A stretch of DNA of 8,329 nt from the NCBI GenBank assembly GCA_002432095.1, contig DJFQ01000039.1, positions 5,543 through 13,871 on the forward strand, written 5' to 3'. Numbering within the stretch: position 1 is the stretch's first letter; every line of letters starts with the position of its first letter. Source of the DNA: Marinagarivorans sp. UBA5868 (GTDB lineage: Bacteria > Pseudomonadota > Gammaproteobacteria > Pseudomonadales > Cellvibrionaceae). A program made the translations under genes and the position numbers. Below, piece by piece: positions 7,145 to 8,329 of the stretch. The notes under the pieces were generated by a model. It saw nothing but the letters and a program-made list of their open reading frames with translations. It was not told the DNA's origin and did no database searches.

Positions 7145-8139
7145 GCAGCCCGCGCCTGCCCCGAATCGCGATCACCCCGGGCGAGCCGGCCGGCATAGGT
7201 CCGGAGCTGGTGGTACGCCTGGCGCAACAGTCTCTAGATCAGATGGAACTGGTGGCGGTGGCCGACGCGGACTTGCTGCGGCAAACGGCGAAACAGCTGC
7301 AACTGCCCCTCGACATAAAAGAGTTTGTCGCTGAGTCCGCGCGGGCATCCGGCACAGGCAAACTCAGCGTCGTTCCTATCTCGTTGCGCCAACCCGCTGT
7401 GGCTGGGCGTCTTAACCGCGACAACGCGGCTTACGTACTCGATACGCTTGCGGCAGCGACGGATCTTTGTCTGAACGGTACGTGTGATGCCTTGGTCACC
7501 GGCCCAGTACACAAGGGCATCATCAATGACGCAGGCATTGCCTTTTCCGGTCATACGGAATTTTTTGCCGAGCGCAGCGGCTGTGATCAAGTGGTGATGA
7601 TGCTTGCGTGCGAAGGTCTGCGCGTGGCGTTGGCCACTACCCATTTGCCCTTGAGGGACGTGGCCGACGCCATTACCCCGGCAAACCTTAACCGGACCAT
7701 CGAAATCCTCCATAACGATCTCGTCCGCCAGTTCGGCATCGCCCAGCCAAGAATTCTGATCTGCGGCCTCAACCCCCACGCGGGCGAAGGGGGTCATTTG
7801 GGTCGCGAAGAACTGGAGGTGATCAACCCGGTCATCGCCCGTCTGCGCCAGCATCACGGCTGGCATCTGAGCGACGCTCTGCCTGCCGACACCTTGTTTA
7901 CGCCGCGCCATCTCGAACACGCCGACGCGGTCTTGGCCATGTATCACGACCAAGGCCTGCCGGTACTGAAATACAAAGGCTTTGGTGCCGCAGTGAACAT
8001 CACTCTTGGACTGCCCTTTATTCGCACCTCGGTCGACCACGGCACAGCGCTCGACCTTGCCGGCACCGGCCGCGCTGATCTTGGCAGCTTGGAAACCGCA
8101 CTCCGTACCGCCCTGCAAATGGTCGGCAGCCGCCACTAG
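7141..8139 (+). CDS. pdxA: 4-hydroxythreonine-4-phosphate dehydrogenase PdxA
   Basis: PdxA is a cytoplasmic NAD-dependent enzyme of the DXP-dependent vitamin B6 route. It oxidises 4-phosphohydroxy-L-threonine; the product decarboxylates to 3-amino-2-oxopropyl phosphate, which PdxJ uses to make pyridoxine 5'-phosphate. The product has 332 residues, a normal length. Family motifs in order are [13 protein letters not shown] (11-23), [10 protein letters not shown] (120-129) and SGHTEFFA (136-143, substrate-binding H138 and T139). Next are [21 protein letters not shown] and [15 protein letters not shown], then the closing segment [14 protein letters not shown]. The three histidines expected to bind the divalent metal are H168, H213 and H269. 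The ATG sits in an ATGA overlap with the surA stop. No strong Shine-Dalgarno is visible, so translation probably depends on coupling to surA. Confidence 0.96.
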   Translation: MSSPRLPRIAITPGEPAGIGPELVVRLAQQSLDQMELVAVADADLLRQTAKQLQLPLDIKEFVAESARASGTGKLSVVPISLRQPAVAGRLNRDNAAYVLDTLAAATDLCLNGTCDALVTGPVHKGIINDAGIAFSGHTEFFAERSGCDQVVMMLACEGLRVALATTHLPLRDVADAITPANLNRTIEILHNDLVRQFGIAQPRILICGLNPHAGEGGHLGREELEVINPVIARLRQHHGWHLSDALPADTLFTPRHLEHADAVLAMYHDQGLPVLKYKGFGAAVNITLGLPFIRTSVDHGTALDLAGTGRADLGSLETALRTALQMVGSRH

Positions 8140-8141
8140 GA
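8138..8141 (+). promoter_or_regulatory. rsmA ribosome binding site overlapping the pdxA stop codon
   Basis: AGGA begins inside the TAG stop of pdxA and lies 6 bases before the rsmA ATG at 8148. This is good spacing for a Shine-Dalgarno site and fixes the rsmA start. Ribosomes ending on pdxA would cover it, so translation of the two genes may influence each other. Confidence 0.6.
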
Positions 8142-8147
8142 CATTCC

Positions 8148-8329
8148 ATGTACGAGCATCAAGCCCGCAAACGCTTCGGCCAGAATTTTCTGGTGGACGC
8201 CAATATCATTCAGCGAATTGTCCGCGCAGTGAGCCCGCGAGCGAGCGACCGCCTCGTGGAAATCGGCCCTGGCCAGGGCGCTATTACGGGCGAACTGCTA
8301 CGTGCGTGCCCCAGCCTTCAGGTGGTGGA
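8148..8329 (+). CDS. rsmA: 16S rRNA dimethyladenosine transferase RsmA (KsgA), N-terminal fragment
   Basis: RsmA uses S-adenosylmethionine to dimethylate two adjacent adenines (A1518 and A1519 in E. coli numbering) in helix 45 of 16S rRNA during late small-subunit assembly. Only the first 60 codons are inside the window. They show the family N-terminus [14 protein letters not shown] at residues 4-17, then NIIQRIV, and the methyltransferase motif [12 protein letters not shown] at 37-47, whose glycines contact the cofactor. The start ATG is 8 bases after the pdxA stop and has a good AGGA site. The gene continues past the right edge. The order lptD-surA-pdxA-rsmA is the common gammaproteobacterial one and supports the call. 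Confidence 0.95.
   Translation, partial: MYEHQARKRFGQNFLVDANIIQRIVRAVSPRASDRLVEIGPGQGAITGELLRACPSLQVV

Noticed and set aside
7234..8136. A 300-codon open frame on the minus strand opposite pdxA
   Set aside because: It lies fully antisense to a well-conserved pdxA with all motifs intact. Its translation shows no recognisable domain, and long antisense frames are common in GC-rich genes.
1..8329. CRISPR arrays, tRNA or rRNA genes, insertion sequences, integrases or attachment repeats
   Set aside because: I saw no regularly spaced repeats, no tRNA-like fold, no transposase or integrase motifs, and no paired terminal repeats; the window is filled by conserved genes.

Overview
The window looks like chromosomal DNA from a gammaproteobacterium, probably one near Cellvibrio/Pseudomonas. 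The basis is gene order (lptD-surA-pdxA-rsmA with a divergent amgK-murU pair, an arrangement I recall from Pseudomonas) and the protein sequences. GC content is moderately high across the conserved genes and visibly lower in the unknown gene at 278-1333. No search could be run, so the genus is inference.

Left part (1-3185, all minus strand). Transcription runs leftward from the divergent region. First comes amgK (anomeric MurNAc/GlcNAc kinase), then murU (MurNAc-1-phosphate uridylyltransferase), joined by a 4-base GTGA stop/start overlap. Together they convert recycled MurNAc to UDP-MurNAc, bypassing MurA/MurB. Next is a 351-residue exported protein of unknown function, which has its own good sigma70-type promoter. 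Last is the N-terminus of what is probably an MFS transporter, cut by the window edge.

Divergent intergenic region (about 3186-3379). It separates amgK from lptD and must hold the start signals for both directions. lptD has no in-frame ATG at its N-terminus. A TTG at 3380 gives a normal signal peptide and is preferred; a TTG at 3281 is the alternative.

Right part (3380-8329, all plus strand). This is the envelope-biogenesis operon lptD, surA, pdxA, rsmA. LptD is the outer-membrane LPS translocon and keeps all four disulfide cysteines. SurA is the periplasmic chaperone that helps fold LptD and other barrels. PdxA makes a pyridoxal-phosphate precursor. RsmA (KsgA) dimethylates 16S rRNA and runs off the right edge. 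Spacing is tight: 24 bases between lptD and surA, an ATGA overlap between surA and pdxA, and an rsmA ribosome binding site that overlaps the pdxA stop codon.

This is mostly a well-known housekeeping neighbourhood. I found no convincing new system. The least explained items are the unknown exported protein, the palindrome at the predicted start of its transcript, and the hairpin in front of the transporter gene.
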